Below are positions 8,373 to 17,405 of a stretch of DNA of 64,000 nucleotides, piece after piece (positions within the stretch are counted from its first letter, which is position 1; each line of letters starts with the position of its first letter). A program made the position numbers and the translations under genes. This DNA comes from Ruminococcus flavefaciens ND2009. Lineage in GTDB: Bacteria; Bacillota; Clostridia; Oscillospirales; Ruminococcaceae. The DNA is taken from contig NZ_JHXI01000011.1 of NCBI RefSeq assembly GCF_000621785.1, positions 101,572-165,571 on the forward strand, in the 5' to 3' direction. The notes below the pieces were generated by a model that did no database searches, was not told the DNA's origin, and saw only the letters and a program-made list of their open reading frames with translations.

Positions 8373-10829
8373 ATGTCTGAAAAGAACAAATTCATCAAAC
8401 GTGTGGTGAGCCTTTCTGCCGCAGCACTATGTATGCTGACCTCGCTGAAGGCTGCACCGATGGCAAGCCTGACCGCCGACGCTGCCGACTATATGACAGC
8501 ATTCGAGATAACCGAGAATATGCAGATTGGCTGGAATCTGGGCAACACTCTCGACGCACACGGCGGATTTGCCTCGGGGCTGGCAACCGAGACCAGCTGG
8601 GGCAACCCGAAGACCTCAAAGGCTATGATCGACGCCGTAAAGGCAAAGGGCTTCAACACCGTGAGAGTCCCCACCACATGGTACAATCACCTTGACGGCA
8701 GCGACAATATCGACCCCCAGTGGATGGCAAGAGTCAAGGAGGTCGTGGACTACGGTATCAGCAACGATATGTACGTTATCCTCAATCTCCACCACGAGGA
8801 CTGGATAGACCGCGGCGACCTGGGAACCGCCTACGATCAGATGAAGCCCCGCTTCATAAAGCTCTGGACCCAGATAGCCGACACCTTCAAGGACTACGAT
8901 CAGCACCTCATTTTCGAGGCTATGAACGAGCCCCGTGCAAAGGGTACTTCTCACGAATGGTGGGGACCTCAGCAGAACGAAGTGGACACCATCAACAAGC
9001 TGGACGCGGATTTCGTGAACCTCATGAGAAGCTCTTCATCGGAGAACAATAAAAAGCGTCTACTTATGGTGCCGGGCTACTGTGCTTCCGCAGACTCCAC
9101 CATTTACACAAGGATCTCAGTTCCCAACGATGACCTTGTGGCAGTTTCCATACACGCCTATGTCCCCTACGACTTCACTATGAACACCGCCGTAGGCGAC
9201 CACAGCACCTTCACGGACCAGTACAAAAACAGTCTCCTTGACACCCTCAACGGACTCAAGAGCACCTTCATCGACAGAGGAGTTCCCGTAGTCATCGGCG
9301 AGATGGGCACCTCAAACTTCAACAACACCGAAGCCCGCGTCAAGTGGACAGACACATACATCACCAGAGCCAAGGAGATCGGTATCCCCTGTGTCCTCTG
9401 GGACAACAACGTGGTCAGCTCCTCCCAGTCCGCAGGCGAGTGTCACGGCTACCTGGACAGAAACTCCTGTACCTGGTACTCAGTTTCCGAGCCCGTGGTA
9501 AACAAGATGATGGAGGTCATCAAAAACGACTCCATTCTCTGGGCAGGCAAGCCAAAGACAGCCACAACCACAACTACCACAACAACATCATCAACTACCA
9601 CCTCTTCCGAAACAACAACTGCCATGGCTACAACATCTACGACTATCACCCAGCCCATAATCACTGAGCCCATATCCGCAGGCTCGGGAATGAGAGTCTC
9701 GGGACAGCAGATACTGGACGCAAACGGAAATCCCTTTATAATGAGGGGAATAAACGTGGCTCACGCCTGGTACAAGAACAATACGGAGCAGTCTATAAAG
9801 GCAGCAGCCTCAAAGGGCACCAACACTATCCGCGTAGTCTGCGCAGACGGCGCAAAGTGGGACAAGACCTCAGCCGCCGAGCTGGAGCAGATAATCGGCT
9901 GGTGCCGCGAGAACAAGCAGATATGTATCCTCGAAGCCCATGACGCAACAGGCAGCGACAACATTGCTGACATAGTAAAGGCTGCGGAGTACTGGTGCGG
10001 GATGAAGGATATTCTCAACAAGAACAAGGACGTAGTTATCCTCAATATCGCCAACGAGTGGTACGGACAGTGGAACAGCGGAACCTGGGCAGAGGGCGCA
10101 AAGTCCGCTATAAAGACAGCCCGTGACGGCGGTATCGAGAACATGATAATGATAGACAGTGCCGGCTGGGGACAGTACCCCAAGTCCATCGGCGAAAAGG
10201 GCGCAGAGGTATTCGCCTCCGACCCCATGAAGAACACTGTATTCTCCGCACATCTCTATGAGTACGCAGGCGGAAACGCTCAGCAGGTAAAGGAAAACCT
10301 CGACTCAGCCCTGAGCTGCGGAGCTCCTGTAATAGTCGGCGAATTCGGCTACAAGCACACCGACGGTGACGTAGACGAGGCAGCTATCATGAGCTACTGC
10401 GCAGAGAAGAACATGGGCTATCTTGCATGGTCCTGGAAGGGCAACAGCGGCGGCGTTGAGTATCTCGACCTTTCAAACGACTGGGACGGCAACAGCCTTA
10501 CCGAGTGGGGACAGATATTCTTTAACGAGATCGCGGGCAAGGCTTCACCTGCCACCAATTACAGCGGCTCGCAGCCTGTTGAGAAGCCTTCCTACGGCGA
10601 TACCAACTGCGACGGCGTAGTTGAGCTGGCAGACGCAATACTCATCATGCAGAGCCTGGCAAATCCCGATAAATACGGTATCAGCGGCAGTGACAGCAAG
10701 CATCTCACAGAAAAGGGCCGCATAAACGGCGACTGTGACACCACCACCGAGGGACTTACCTCAAACGATGCACTGGCGATACAGATGTATCTCCTCCACC
10801 GCGTATCAACGCTTCCCACATCACTATGA
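8373..10829 (+). CDS. Bifunctional cellulosomal enzyme: GH5_4 endoglucanase, GH5_8 mannanase, dockerin
   Basis: The start was placed at 8373, behind GGGAGG, because an upstream in-frame ATG would spoil the signal peptide. The 818-residue protein has a signal peptide, a GH5 domain of subfamily 4 type (about 38-385; acid/base Glu186 in FEAMNEPR, nucleophile Glu310 in IGEMGTS), a Thr-rich linker (about 388-440), a second GH5 domain resembling subfamily 8 mannanases (about 445-735; Glu562 in NIANEW, Glu657 in VGEFGYKH), and a dockerin with two calcium-binding repeats (about 745-818). It should cut beta-glucan or xyloglucan and mannan while bound to a cohesin scaffold. Subfamily calls are from memory of family sequence patterns. 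Confidence 0.93.
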   Translation: MSEKNKFIKRVVSLSAAALCMLTSLKAAPMASLTADAADYMTAFEITENMQIGWNLGNTLDAHGGFASGLATETSWGNPKTSKAMIDAVKAKGFNTVRVPTTWYNHLDGSDNIDPQWMARVKEVVDYGISNDMYVILNLHHEDWIDRGDLGTAYDQMKPRFIKLWTQIADTFKDYDQHLIFEAMNEPRAKGTSHEWWGPQQNEVDTINKLDADFVNLMRSSSSENNKKRLLMVPGYCASADSTIYTRISVPNDDLVAVSIHAYVPYDFTMNTAVGDHSTFTDQYKNSLLDTLNGLKSTFIDRGVPVVIGEMGTSNFNNTEARVKWTDTYITRAKEIGIPCVLWDNNVVSSSQSAGECHGYLDRNSCTWYSVSEPVVNKMMEVIKNDSILWAGKPKTATTTTTTTTSSTTTSSETTTAMATTSTTITQPIITEPISAGSGMRVSGQQILDANGNPFIMRGINVAHAWYKNNTEQSIKAAASKGTNTIRVVCADGAKWDKTSAAELEQIIGWCRENKQICILEAHDATGSDNIADIVKAAEYWCGMKDILNKNKDVVILNIANEWYGQWNSGTWAEGAKSAIKTARDGGIENMIMIDSAGWGQYPKSIGEKGAEVFASDPMKNTVFSAHLYEYAGGNAQQVKENLDSALSCGAPVIVGEFGYKHTDGDVDEAAIMSYCAEKNMGYLAWSWKGNSGGVEYLDLSNDWDGNSLTEWGQIFFNEIAGKASPATNYSGSQPVEKPSYGDTNCDGVVELADAILIMQSLANPDKYGISGSDSKHLTEKGRINGDCDTTTEGLTSNDALAIQMYLLHRVSTLPTSL

Positions 10830-10834
10830 TAACG

Positions 10835-10873
10835 AAAGACTCCCTTATGCGAAAGTGTAAGGGAGTCTTTTTT
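10835..10873 (+). terminator. Rho-independent terminator of the GH5/GH5 gene
   Basis: Thirteen-base arms at 10835-10847 and 10858-10870 form a perfect hairpin, with a T run through 10873. It starts a few bases after the stop codon. Confidence 0.92.
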
Positions 10874-10884
10874 CGTTAAAGCAT

Positions 10885-10916
10885 AAAAAAGCTGCACGGA
10901 AAAACCGTGCAGCTTT
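10885..10916 (-). terminator. Rho-independent terminator of cel48A
   Basis: Arms at 10888-10899 and 10905-10916 (GCTGCACGG core) form a hairpin whose minus-strand tail is a run of T (A run at 10885-10890). It faces the terminator of the convergent GH5 gene. Confidence 0.92.
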
Positions 10917-10936
10917 AATATTATCAGTTATACTGA

Positions 10937-13522
10937 TTATGCGTTGGGATTGAGTGTAGGTCTTATGTGGAGGAGGAACTCCTGGATAAAGAGTGCATCG
11001 TTAGCAGTCAGACCTGCAGTTGCCTTATCAACGTCACCGTTGATCTTACCCTGATCCTTCAGGTGCTTGCTGTCGCTGCCCTGGAGACCATACTTGTCGG
11101 GGTTAGCGAGAGCCTGCATGATGAGGATAGCGTCAGCCAGCTCAACCTTGCCGTCGCAGTTTGTATCGCCCCAGAGTACATCTGAAGGAACTGTTGTTGT
11201 TACATTAGGAGTTGTTGTAGTTGTAGTTGTTGTTGTAGGAGGTGTAGTTGTTGTAGTTGTTGTAGGATTATCAGGTGTAACATCGGGATAGAGGAGTGCC
11301 ATTGTACCATAAGACATAATAGCATCTCCAGCGTGCCAGAATCTGTGATACTGGAACTGGAAGTCCTTGATATCAACTACGCCGTCACCGTTGTTATCTT
11401 TACCCTGGCCCTTGTAGTACTTCTCAGCATCCTGATACATACTATCCTGAGCGTACTTGCCGCGGATAGATGAGAATGTAGCGCCGGACTCGAGCTTAGA
11501 ACCGTCAGGCATTGAGCCCTTGTAGTAAGAAGGAATGTAAACCTTCTCCTCGAATACTCTCTTCAGGCTGGGATTGCAGTCTGTGAATGTGATACCGATA
11601 TCGTCACGGCCCTCGTTGTACTGAGCTGTGAGGAGCTTGTTAGCAAGACGGAGACCCTTTTCAGCAACTGTTGTGCCGTCATCGCTGTTAGCGAACTTAG
11701 GATCAACACCCTTAGCTGCTGCATAGTAGATAAGTGTGTTACAGAGTGAGGATACGCATCCAACGTCTCCCTGGCCGTAACCACCGATTGTGCAGTGGAG
11801 CTTCTGGTTGCCGTCTTCGTTATATGTGCCTTCCCAAGTATCGGGAGTGCAGGTGTAGTCTGTATCGTTCTTGCCCCAGTCAAGGGTTGAAGGAATACAG
11901 TAAGTGTACTCGGTGCCGTCAGGAGCAACGAAGTCGAAGTGAGTATTCTCCTCGAACCAAGCGATCCATCTCTCCAGAAGCTTATCGAGAGCTTCGTCGA
12001 GCTTCAGGCCGCCGTATGTCTGATTTGTAACATCGCCGTCCTTGGATACGATGTAGTACAGCTCAGCAAGACGCTGTGTTGACCATACCTGGTTACCGAT
12101 CCAGTGGTTGGAACCGGGATCTGCGTATACAGGGTGGGGAACGTAAGCCATCTTATAGAATGTAGCGTGGCCGGAAGGATAAGTCTCATAACGACCTCTC
12201 CAGCTGTTTGTACAACCACCGGCGAAGGGTCCTTCTCTTGACTGGAGCCACTGGTACATTTCGATCTGTCTCTTGAGAGACTCCTTATAGTCTTCATCAT
12301 GACCCTCAGCCTGCATACCGCCGTTGATAGCGCTGTCAGCGAGGAGAGCGTATGCAGCAAGAGGATTCTGATAGAACTGATGTGAGTGTGAGCAGCCGAT
12401 CTGCCATGCCCATGTGTACTTACCGTAAGAAGCTGTGAGAGCTCCGCCCCAAGCAGTGTACCAGGACATGAGATAGTGCTTGCCTTCCATGCCTGCAGCG
12501 GGATCACCGATCTTTGTATCCTCAGCGATCTTCTTGTAGTACTTATCGAACATATCGTTACGGCACTGGTCACCCATCTTACCTGCAAGAGCAGATACAG
12601 ATGAATCGCCAGCCTTATATCTGTTTGCGAAGTAAACAGCCTGGATTGTACGATCCTCAGCGTCAGGAGCGTTTGTGAACGCATACTGTGCAGGAACCTT
12701 GTCCTTACCGTTGAAGATAGCCTTGATACCGTTACCGTTATCCTTATCAGAGCTTTCCATACCCCACTTAAGTTCCTCAAGACAAGGAGCAGGAACTGTC
12801 TCGAAACAAGACTCCTGTTCGCCTCTCTGGAAGGTATTGATGAATGTGAACTTGCCCTCACCGGGTGTGTCCTTGCTGAACTCATACCAGTCATCAACGT
12901 CAGCCAGCCAGTTCATGAGGTAGTAACCGTTGTCACTGCCGTATGCTGACTTGAATGCGCTGAACATGGGGTTCTCAGCCTTAACGCCGGGCTGCTTTGA
13001 AGGATAATCCTCAGGCTTATCACACTCTTCAGCTGTATCAGCCTCGAGCTTTGAAAGCTTCCAGATCGAGCTGTAGTCGATATCGTCTCTGCCTGCTGCC
13101 TCGGACCAGCCGGGGATCATAGCTTCCATAGTCTTCCAAGCCTTAGCCAGGTCGCCTGTAGAACCGCTGATCTTGCCTTCCTTAGCGAGAACATCGTGCA
13201 TAGAAGCCATCCATACGATGTATGACATAGCCTCAGAAGTTGTCTCGTGACCGTAGTCAGGAGCCTCAACGATGAATGTCTCTACTGAATGGTAAGGAAT
13301 ACCGAAACTGCTGCCGCCGTTGTTCTGGCTGCTGAGGTAACCGTTCTTCTGACCGTTAGTGATAACGTCATCATAAAGTGATGAGAACATCTCAGCGTAA
13401 GAACCGTTTGACTTTGCTGCCTCAGCTGTAGCTGCTGAAGCCATAGCGGGCATTACTGCTGTTGCGGACATTGCAGCTGCAAGAACGCCAGCTGCGAGAG
13501 CCTTATTCTTTTTGCTTATCAT
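10937..13522 (-). CDS. cel48A: Cellulosomal GH48 exoglucanase with dockerin (Cel48A-like)
   Basis: This 861-residue secreted protein begins with a signal peptide (about 1-33). A single GH48 domain follows to about residue 745. The motif GHETTSEAMSY contains the proposed catalytic acid Glu97. GH48 enzymes are processive cellobiohydrolases and are the key exoglucanase of cellulosomes. A linker of nearly pure Thr and Pro leads to a dockerin (about 785-861) very like that of the convergent GH5 enzyme: both contain ELADAILIMQ and the DSKHL spacer. Codon choice leans to GCT, GTT and TCA-type codons seen also in the PFOR gene, which fits high expression. The Shine-Dalgarno is GAGAGGGG. Confidence 0.96.
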   Translation of the reverse strand: MISKKNKALAAGVLAAAMSATAVMPAMASAATAEAAKSNGSYAEMFSSLYDDVITNGQKNGYLSSQNNGGSSFGIPYHSVETFIVEAPDYGHETTSEAMSYIVWMASMHDVLAKEGKISGSTGDLAKAWKTMEAMIPGWSEAAGRDDIDYSSIWKLSKLEADTAEECDKPEDYPSKQPGVKAENPMFSAFKSAYGSDNGYYLMNWLADVDDWYEFSKDTPGEGKFTFINTFQRGEQESCFETVPAPCLEELKWGMESSDKDNGNGIKAIFNGKDKVPAQYAFTNAPDAEDRTIQAVYFANRYKAGDSSVSALAGKMGDQCRNDMFDKYYKKIAEDTKIGDPAAGMEGKHYLMSWYTAWGGALTASYGKYTWAWQIGCSHSHQFYQNPLAAYALLADSAINGGMQAEGHDEDYKESLKRQIEMYQWLQSREGPFAGGCTNSWRGRYETYPSGHATFYKMAYVPHPVYADPGSNHWIGNQVWSTQRLAELYYIVSKDGDVTNQTYGGLKLDEALDKLLERWIAWFEENTHFDFVAPDGTEYTYCIPSTLDWGKNDTDYTCTPDTWEGTYNEDGNQKLHCTIGGYGQGDVGCVSSLCNTLIYYAAAKGVDPKFANSDDGTTVAEKGLRLANKLLTAQYNEGRDDIGITFTDCNPSLKRVFEEKVYIPSYYKGSMPDGSKLESGATFSSIRGKYAQDSMYQDAEKYYKGQGKDNNGDGVVDIKDFQFQYHRFWHAGDAIMSYGTMALLYPDVTPDNPTTTTTTTPPTTTTTTTTTPNVTTTVPSDVLWGDTNCDGKVELADAILIMQALANPDKYGLQGSDSKHLKDQGKINGDVDKATAGLTANDALFIQEFLLHIRPTLNPNA

Positions 13523-13572
13523 TTGTTTTTACCCCTCTCATAATAATATAGTGGTTAAAAAATGGATGATTT

Positions 13573-13641
13573 GTCTCCGATATGGAGACGCATACGAAAA
13601 TACTTCGTACACTGTGTGCATTTTCACGCAGACTGCACACA
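13573..13641 (-). promoter_or_regulatory. Structured 5' leader of cel48A
   Basis: Three hairpins lie between the promoter and the ribosome-binding site: TGTGTGCA/TGCACACA (13613-13620 with 13634-13641), ACGAA/TTCGT (13594-13608) and GTCTCC/GGAGAC (13573-13589). The predicted leader is about 135 bases. Such stems may protect a heavily used mRNA, or regulate it; the sequence alone does not decide. Confidence 0.55.
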
Positions 13642-13664
13642 ATTCTCAAACTATTTTCAAGATA

Positions 13665-13693
13665 ATTATATTCCACATTTCAGTTTGTGTCAA
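13665..13693 (-). promoter_or_regulatory. Consensus promoter of cel48A
   Basis: TTGACA (13688-13693), 17 bases, TATAAT (13665-13670), both boxes perfect. The remainder of the 13523-14098 gap is AT-rich. It holds only a possible TATAAT at 13901-13906 for the ABC operon, with a poor -35 box, and a small hairpin near 14041-14058. Confidence 0.85.
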
Positions 13694-14098
13694 CAGTTTA
13701 GATTGTTTTCACATTTGTGCCAAGTCATTTTTGGTGCAATGCACACATTGCCAAAACCATTTTTGTACATTTTGTCTATCCGAAAAATCCCCTCAAAATC
13801 GCAATTGTTAACAGAATATTAACCAGTTTCGATTTTAAACTGTTCCTTCAAACATTCATCACACCCACAATATTCTCTCACAAAACACTCACACTTTGGC
13901 TATAATATTTAGCTTAGGGCAGTTTTGCATTTTGCAGGCATTATTTCAGTACCATTTCCTGAATTAACATTCTGTTCATATTTTGTTCATCTTGTGTTAA
14001 TGTTATTCTGCGATAATAAAGCAGTATGCTATGATGGCATAAAAGCACCATGCTTTTACTTTTTTAATTCAGATTTTTCGATCGGAAAGGAGCACCTC

Positions 14099-15142
14099 AT
14101 GATTACTATTGAAAATCTTACGAAGTATTACGGCAGCAACCGTGCCGTGAATCATATAAGCTTTACAATAAATGATAATGAGATACTCGGCTTTCTCGGA
14201 CCCAACGGTGCGGGGAAATCGACCACTATGAACATGATTGCAGGATACCTGCCCATGTCCGACGGCAAGGTGACCATAAACGGCGCCGACGTCACCAAGG
14301 AGCCTTTGAAGGCAAAGCGAAACCTGGGCTACCTCCCCGAGATACCTCCCGTATATCCCGACATGAAGGTACATGAATACCTGTCATTCTGTGCAGGACT
14401 CAAGAAGGTACCCGTGGGCGAGCGCAAGTCCGAGATAGACCGCGTTATGGGACTTCTCAAGATAAAGGACGTAAAGGGCAAGCTGATACGCAACCTTTCA
14501 AAGGGCTATAAGCAGCGTGTGGGCTTCGCACAGGCGCTTCTGGGCGACCCCAAGTTCCTCATACTGGACGAGCCTACCGTAGGTCTCGACCCCAACCAGG
14601 TAGCAGAGGTCCGCGAGCTCATCAAGAGCCTGAAGAAGGACCACTCGGTAATATTCAGCTCACATATCCTCAGCGAGGTCAGTGCGGTCTGCGACCGTGT
14701 GGTCATCATCAACAAGGGCGACATCAGAGCTATCGACACCATTGAAAATCTGGAGAGATCCTTCACCGTTTCACTCGTCCTTCATATTAAAATAAAGGGC
14801 AGCAAGGGTAAGGCAGCCTCTATAATCGAAATGACCAAGGGCGTCAAGGAGATAACCGCCGTTGACGACGAGGGTGAGGGAGTTTACTCCTTTACCGTAC
14901 AGCTGGAGGGCGACTCCGACAGCGTAAGAGACGCAGTCATGGCTGAATGCCTCAAAAACGGCATCAGCATCATCGAGATATACACCGACAGACCCAACCT
15001 CGAAAGCGTATTCATCGAGCTCATCAACCGTCCCGCCAAGAAGGACGGTCTCCGCGAGCTACTTGACGAGATGCCCGATGAGTCCGGCGATAGTGACGAG
15101 ACCGGGGACGAGGACGAAACAGAAGAAAAGGAGGAAGAGTAA
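14099..15142 (+). CDS. ABC transporter ATP-binding protein, GldA/NatA-like
   Basis: The start is the ATG at 14099 behind AAAGGAG, giving 347 residues. The longer in-frame reading adds an unlikely N-terminus. Motifs: Walker A GPNGAGKST, signature LSKGYKQRVG, Walker B FLILDEPTVGLDP, and an H-loop histidine in SSHIL. The end is a strongly acidic tail of Asp and Glu (about the last 25 residues), not part of the ABC fold. It heads a four-gene set with a permease, a GldG-like protein and a DUF4340 protein. In Bacteroidetes, GldA-GldF-GldG is tied to gliding. In Clostridia the cargo is unknown. Confidence 0.92.
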   Translation: MITIENLTKYYGSNRAVNHISFTINDNEILGFLGPNGAGKSTTMNMIAGYLPMSDGKVTINGADVTKEPLKAKRNLGYLPEIPPVYPDMKVHEYLSFCAGLKKVPVGERKSEIDRVMGLLKIKDVKGKLIRNLSKGYKQRVGFAQALLGDPKFLILDEPTVGLDPNQVAEVRELIKSLKKDHSVIFSSHILSEVSAVCDRVVIINKGDIRAIDTIENLERSFTVSLVLHIKIKGSKGKAASIIEMTKGVKEITAVDDEGEGVYSFTVQLEGDSDSVRDAVMAECLKNGISIIEIYTDRPNLESVFIELINRPAKKDGLRELLDEMPDESGDSDETGDEDETEEKEEE

Positions 15143-15143
15143 T

Positions 15144-15878
15144 ATGTTTCCTATTTATAAAAAGGAGCTGCAATCCTTCTTCTACACTCCTTTCGCTTAC
15201 GCAATGGCAATGCTGTTCATGCTGCTGTTCTCGCTGAGCTTCTCAACGGGTATCGCAAGGCTCAACGATTCGCACACCTGGGCATTCTCATTCACCGAGA
15301 TGTTCTACTCCGTCATACTCTACTTCATATTCCTGCTGCCCATACTCACCATGAGGACCTTCGCCGATGAGCGAAAGAACGGCACCGAGGTGCTGCTGAT
15401 GACCTCACCTGTCAGCACAGGCAGGATAGTCATCGCAAAGTTCCTGGCAAACATCACCGTATACCTCTTCATGCTGGCAGGCACAGTAATCTTCCCCATA
15501 ATCACCGCCATAAAGGGCGAGGTGGTCATGAGCCAGCTCATATGCGCCTATATCGGCATTTTCTTCTGGGGCGCAATGTACATCGCACTGGGTATGCTCA
15601 TCTCGGCATTTACCGAAAACTCCATCATCGCCGCCATCATCGGCGAAGTTGTGATGTTTGCACTGCTCTTCGTTGACGATTTTGCCAACACACCATTCAT
15701 TTCCCAGTACCCTGCGATAAAAAAATTCCTTTACGCATTTGCCGCTCAGCCAAGATTTTCATACTTCTCAGAGGGCTTCATCCGCCTCTCGGATCTGACA
15801 TTCTTCCTCTCGGCAATAATCGTGCTTCTCATCTGGACTTACATAGCCATTGAGAAAAGACGCTGGAACAGGGGGTAA
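15144..15878 (+). CDS. ABC-2 type permease, GldF-like
   Basis: The ATG at 15144 lies one base after the upstream TAA, with AAAAGGAGG in the end of the ATPase gene, so the two are coupled. The 244-residue product has six hydrophobic segments and the ABC-2 pattern FADERKNGTEVLLMTSPV in the first cytoplasmic loop. It is the membrane partner of the ATPase before it. Confidence 0.9.
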   Translation: MFPIYKKELQSFFYTPFAYAMAMLFMLLFSLSFSTGIARLNDSHTWAFSFTEMFYSVILYFIFLLPILTMRTFADERKNGTEVLLMTSPVSTGRIVIAKFLANITVYLFMLAGTVIFPIITAIKGEVVMSQLICAYIGIFFWGAMYIALGMLISAFTENSIIAAIIGEVVMFALLFVDDFANTPFISQYPAIKKFLYAFAAQPRFSYFSEGFIRLSDLTFFLSAIIVLLIWTYIAIEKRRWNRG

Positions 15879-15884
15879 ACTTAA

Positions 15885-17405
15885 ATGGAAAAGCAGAAGA
15901 AGAAGAAAAAACTTGACCTTTCCGGCGCATTCGCCTTCATCCTGGCAATACTTGTGCTGGTAATATTCATACCGATAAACCTTATCGTCAGCTACTATGA
16001 CAAGGGCTTCGACATGACGCCCTCAAAGAAGTACACCCTTGACGACAAGACGGTAAAGCTCATAAATGACAACGCTGACAAGGAGATAGAGCTTTACTTC
16101 CTGTACGAGCTGGAGGATCTCCGCACATCTAAACGTAACGACCTCCTCCCCCTCTATCATACTCTCAATCAGCTGAAGGATTTCGACAATATAAAATTCA
16201 CCAGCTTCGACCCCAATGAGAACGCCACTCTGACCAGATCACTGGATCCCGAGGGAGTTATCGCTCCCGAAATGGGCGACATCATTATAAGATGCAACGG
16301 CATCACCAAGAAGGTCAGCCAGTACAAGGTATTCCAGAAGGACGCACAGGGCGTCAATGAGTACGCAGGCGAGCAGCTCATAGACTCTGCCATCGCCACC
16401 TGTGTCAGCGGTTCACTCCCCACAGTATACTTCCTGACAGGTCATGGTGAAAAGACCATAGAGAACAACTTCTCTTTCTTCGTCTCCAAGATCAAGGCAA
16501 ATGATTACGCAGTAGAGGAGCTTGACCTCGACAAGGAGGGCGCTGTACCCTCCAATGCAAAGATAATCTACCTTGCAGGTCCCCAGCAGGACATCACTGC
16601 CAAGGAGAAGGACCTTCTTCTTGAGTATGCCGACAACGGCGGTGCTCTCTCCTTCCTTCTTGACCCCTGCGACACCGAGGGACGCTTCTATAATATAGAG
16701 GCAGTAATGGAATACTTCGGACTTATCCTTGATTACAACATCGTTACCGAATCAAACTATGAGAATATGCTCGATAACAATGAGGGAAAACAGGTAGAGG
16801 AATACTTCCGCGTTGACTATCCCGCAGGCGCAAAGTACAATGACGAGTTCACACAGGACCTCACCTCCGATATCCTCGAGCAGGTATCCGCAGGCAAGTT
16901 CGTGGCAGGTATCTACTCCCCCAGAAGCATCACCGAGATCCCTGTTGACAGCTTCCCGGGAGCAGGGTACACCGAGCTCTCATCAGTTGTAAAGAACATC
17001 AGCTCCGACAGCGGCTACACCACGATCAGCAAGGCAATGGGCGGTGACGAGATAACAGCCGAACAGGCAGACAATATGCTCACAGGTCTGGATCTTGACT
17101 TCGGCTACTATTCATTCAACAAGCAGACAAACGCAAAGATGTTCTGTCTGGGAACCAGCGCTGTCGTTGACGATGCTTACGCCAATATCAGCACCACAGG
17201 TACACAGATGCTGGTACTGTTCAGCAACACCTGGCTCTATGACGGCGATGTTCAGTTCGACGTCGGAAACAAGTTCAACTCCTACGATAAGATCACCTTC
17301 AAGAACGCCGAGGAAGCCAAGCACACCATGATCATCGTATACGTGATACCTCTGGTAATAGCTGCCATCGGTATAGTTGTATGGCTGAAAAGGAGACACT
17401 CCTGA
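15885..17405 (+). CDS. GldG-like ABC auxiliary protein
   Basis: The product is 506 residues. A lysine-rich N-terminus precedes one membrane anchor (about 15-36). A long extracellular part resembles the ABC_transp_aux/GldG family, with TVYFLTGHGEKTIENNF and the middle LLDPCDTEG region. A C-terminal membrane helix (about 480-500) ends in Lys/Arg. It follows the permease by six bases and overlaps the next gene as TGATG. The role is inferred from its neighbours: an extracellular accessory subunit of the same transporter. Confidence 0.85.
   Translation: MEKQKKKKKLDLSGAFAFILAILVLVIFIPINLIVSYYDKGFDMTPSKKYTLDDKTVKLINDNADKEIELYFLYELEDLRTSKRNDLLPLYHTLNQLKDFDNIKFTSFDPNENATLTRSLDPEGVIAPEMGDIIIRCNGITKKVSQYKVFQKDAQGVNEYAGEQLIDSAIATCVSGSLPTVYFLTGHGEKTIENNFSFFVSKIKANDYAVEELDLDKEGAVPSNAKIIYLAGPQQDITAKEKDLLLEYADNGGALSFLLDPCDTEGRFYNIEAVMEYFGLILDYNIVTESNYENMLDNNEGKQVEEYFRVDYPAGAKYNDEFTQDLTSDILEQVSAGKFVAGIYSPRSITEIPVDSFPGAGYTELSSVVKNISSDSGYTTISKAMGGDEITAEQADNMLTGLDLDFGYYSFNKQTNAKMFCLGTSAVVDDAYANISTTGTQMLVLFSNTWLYDGDVQFDVGNKFNSYDKITFKNAEEAKHTMIIVYVIPLVIAAIGIVVWLKRRHS

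Noticed and set aside
9560..9660. Thr-codon run as a DNA microsatellite of special meaning
   Set aside because: It encodes the normal Thr-rich linker of the cellulosomal enzyme, as also in cel48A.
12004..12897. 297-codon open frame inside cel48A in another minus-strand frame
   Set aside because: It lies fully within a confident GH48 gene. Composition (Ser, Leu, Arg, Thr) is what a shifted frame of that gene yields.
13512..13905. Open frames in the cel48A-GldA intergenic region
   Set aside because: AT-rich sequence with the cel48A promoter and hairpins on the other strand; no ribosome-binding site or known domain.
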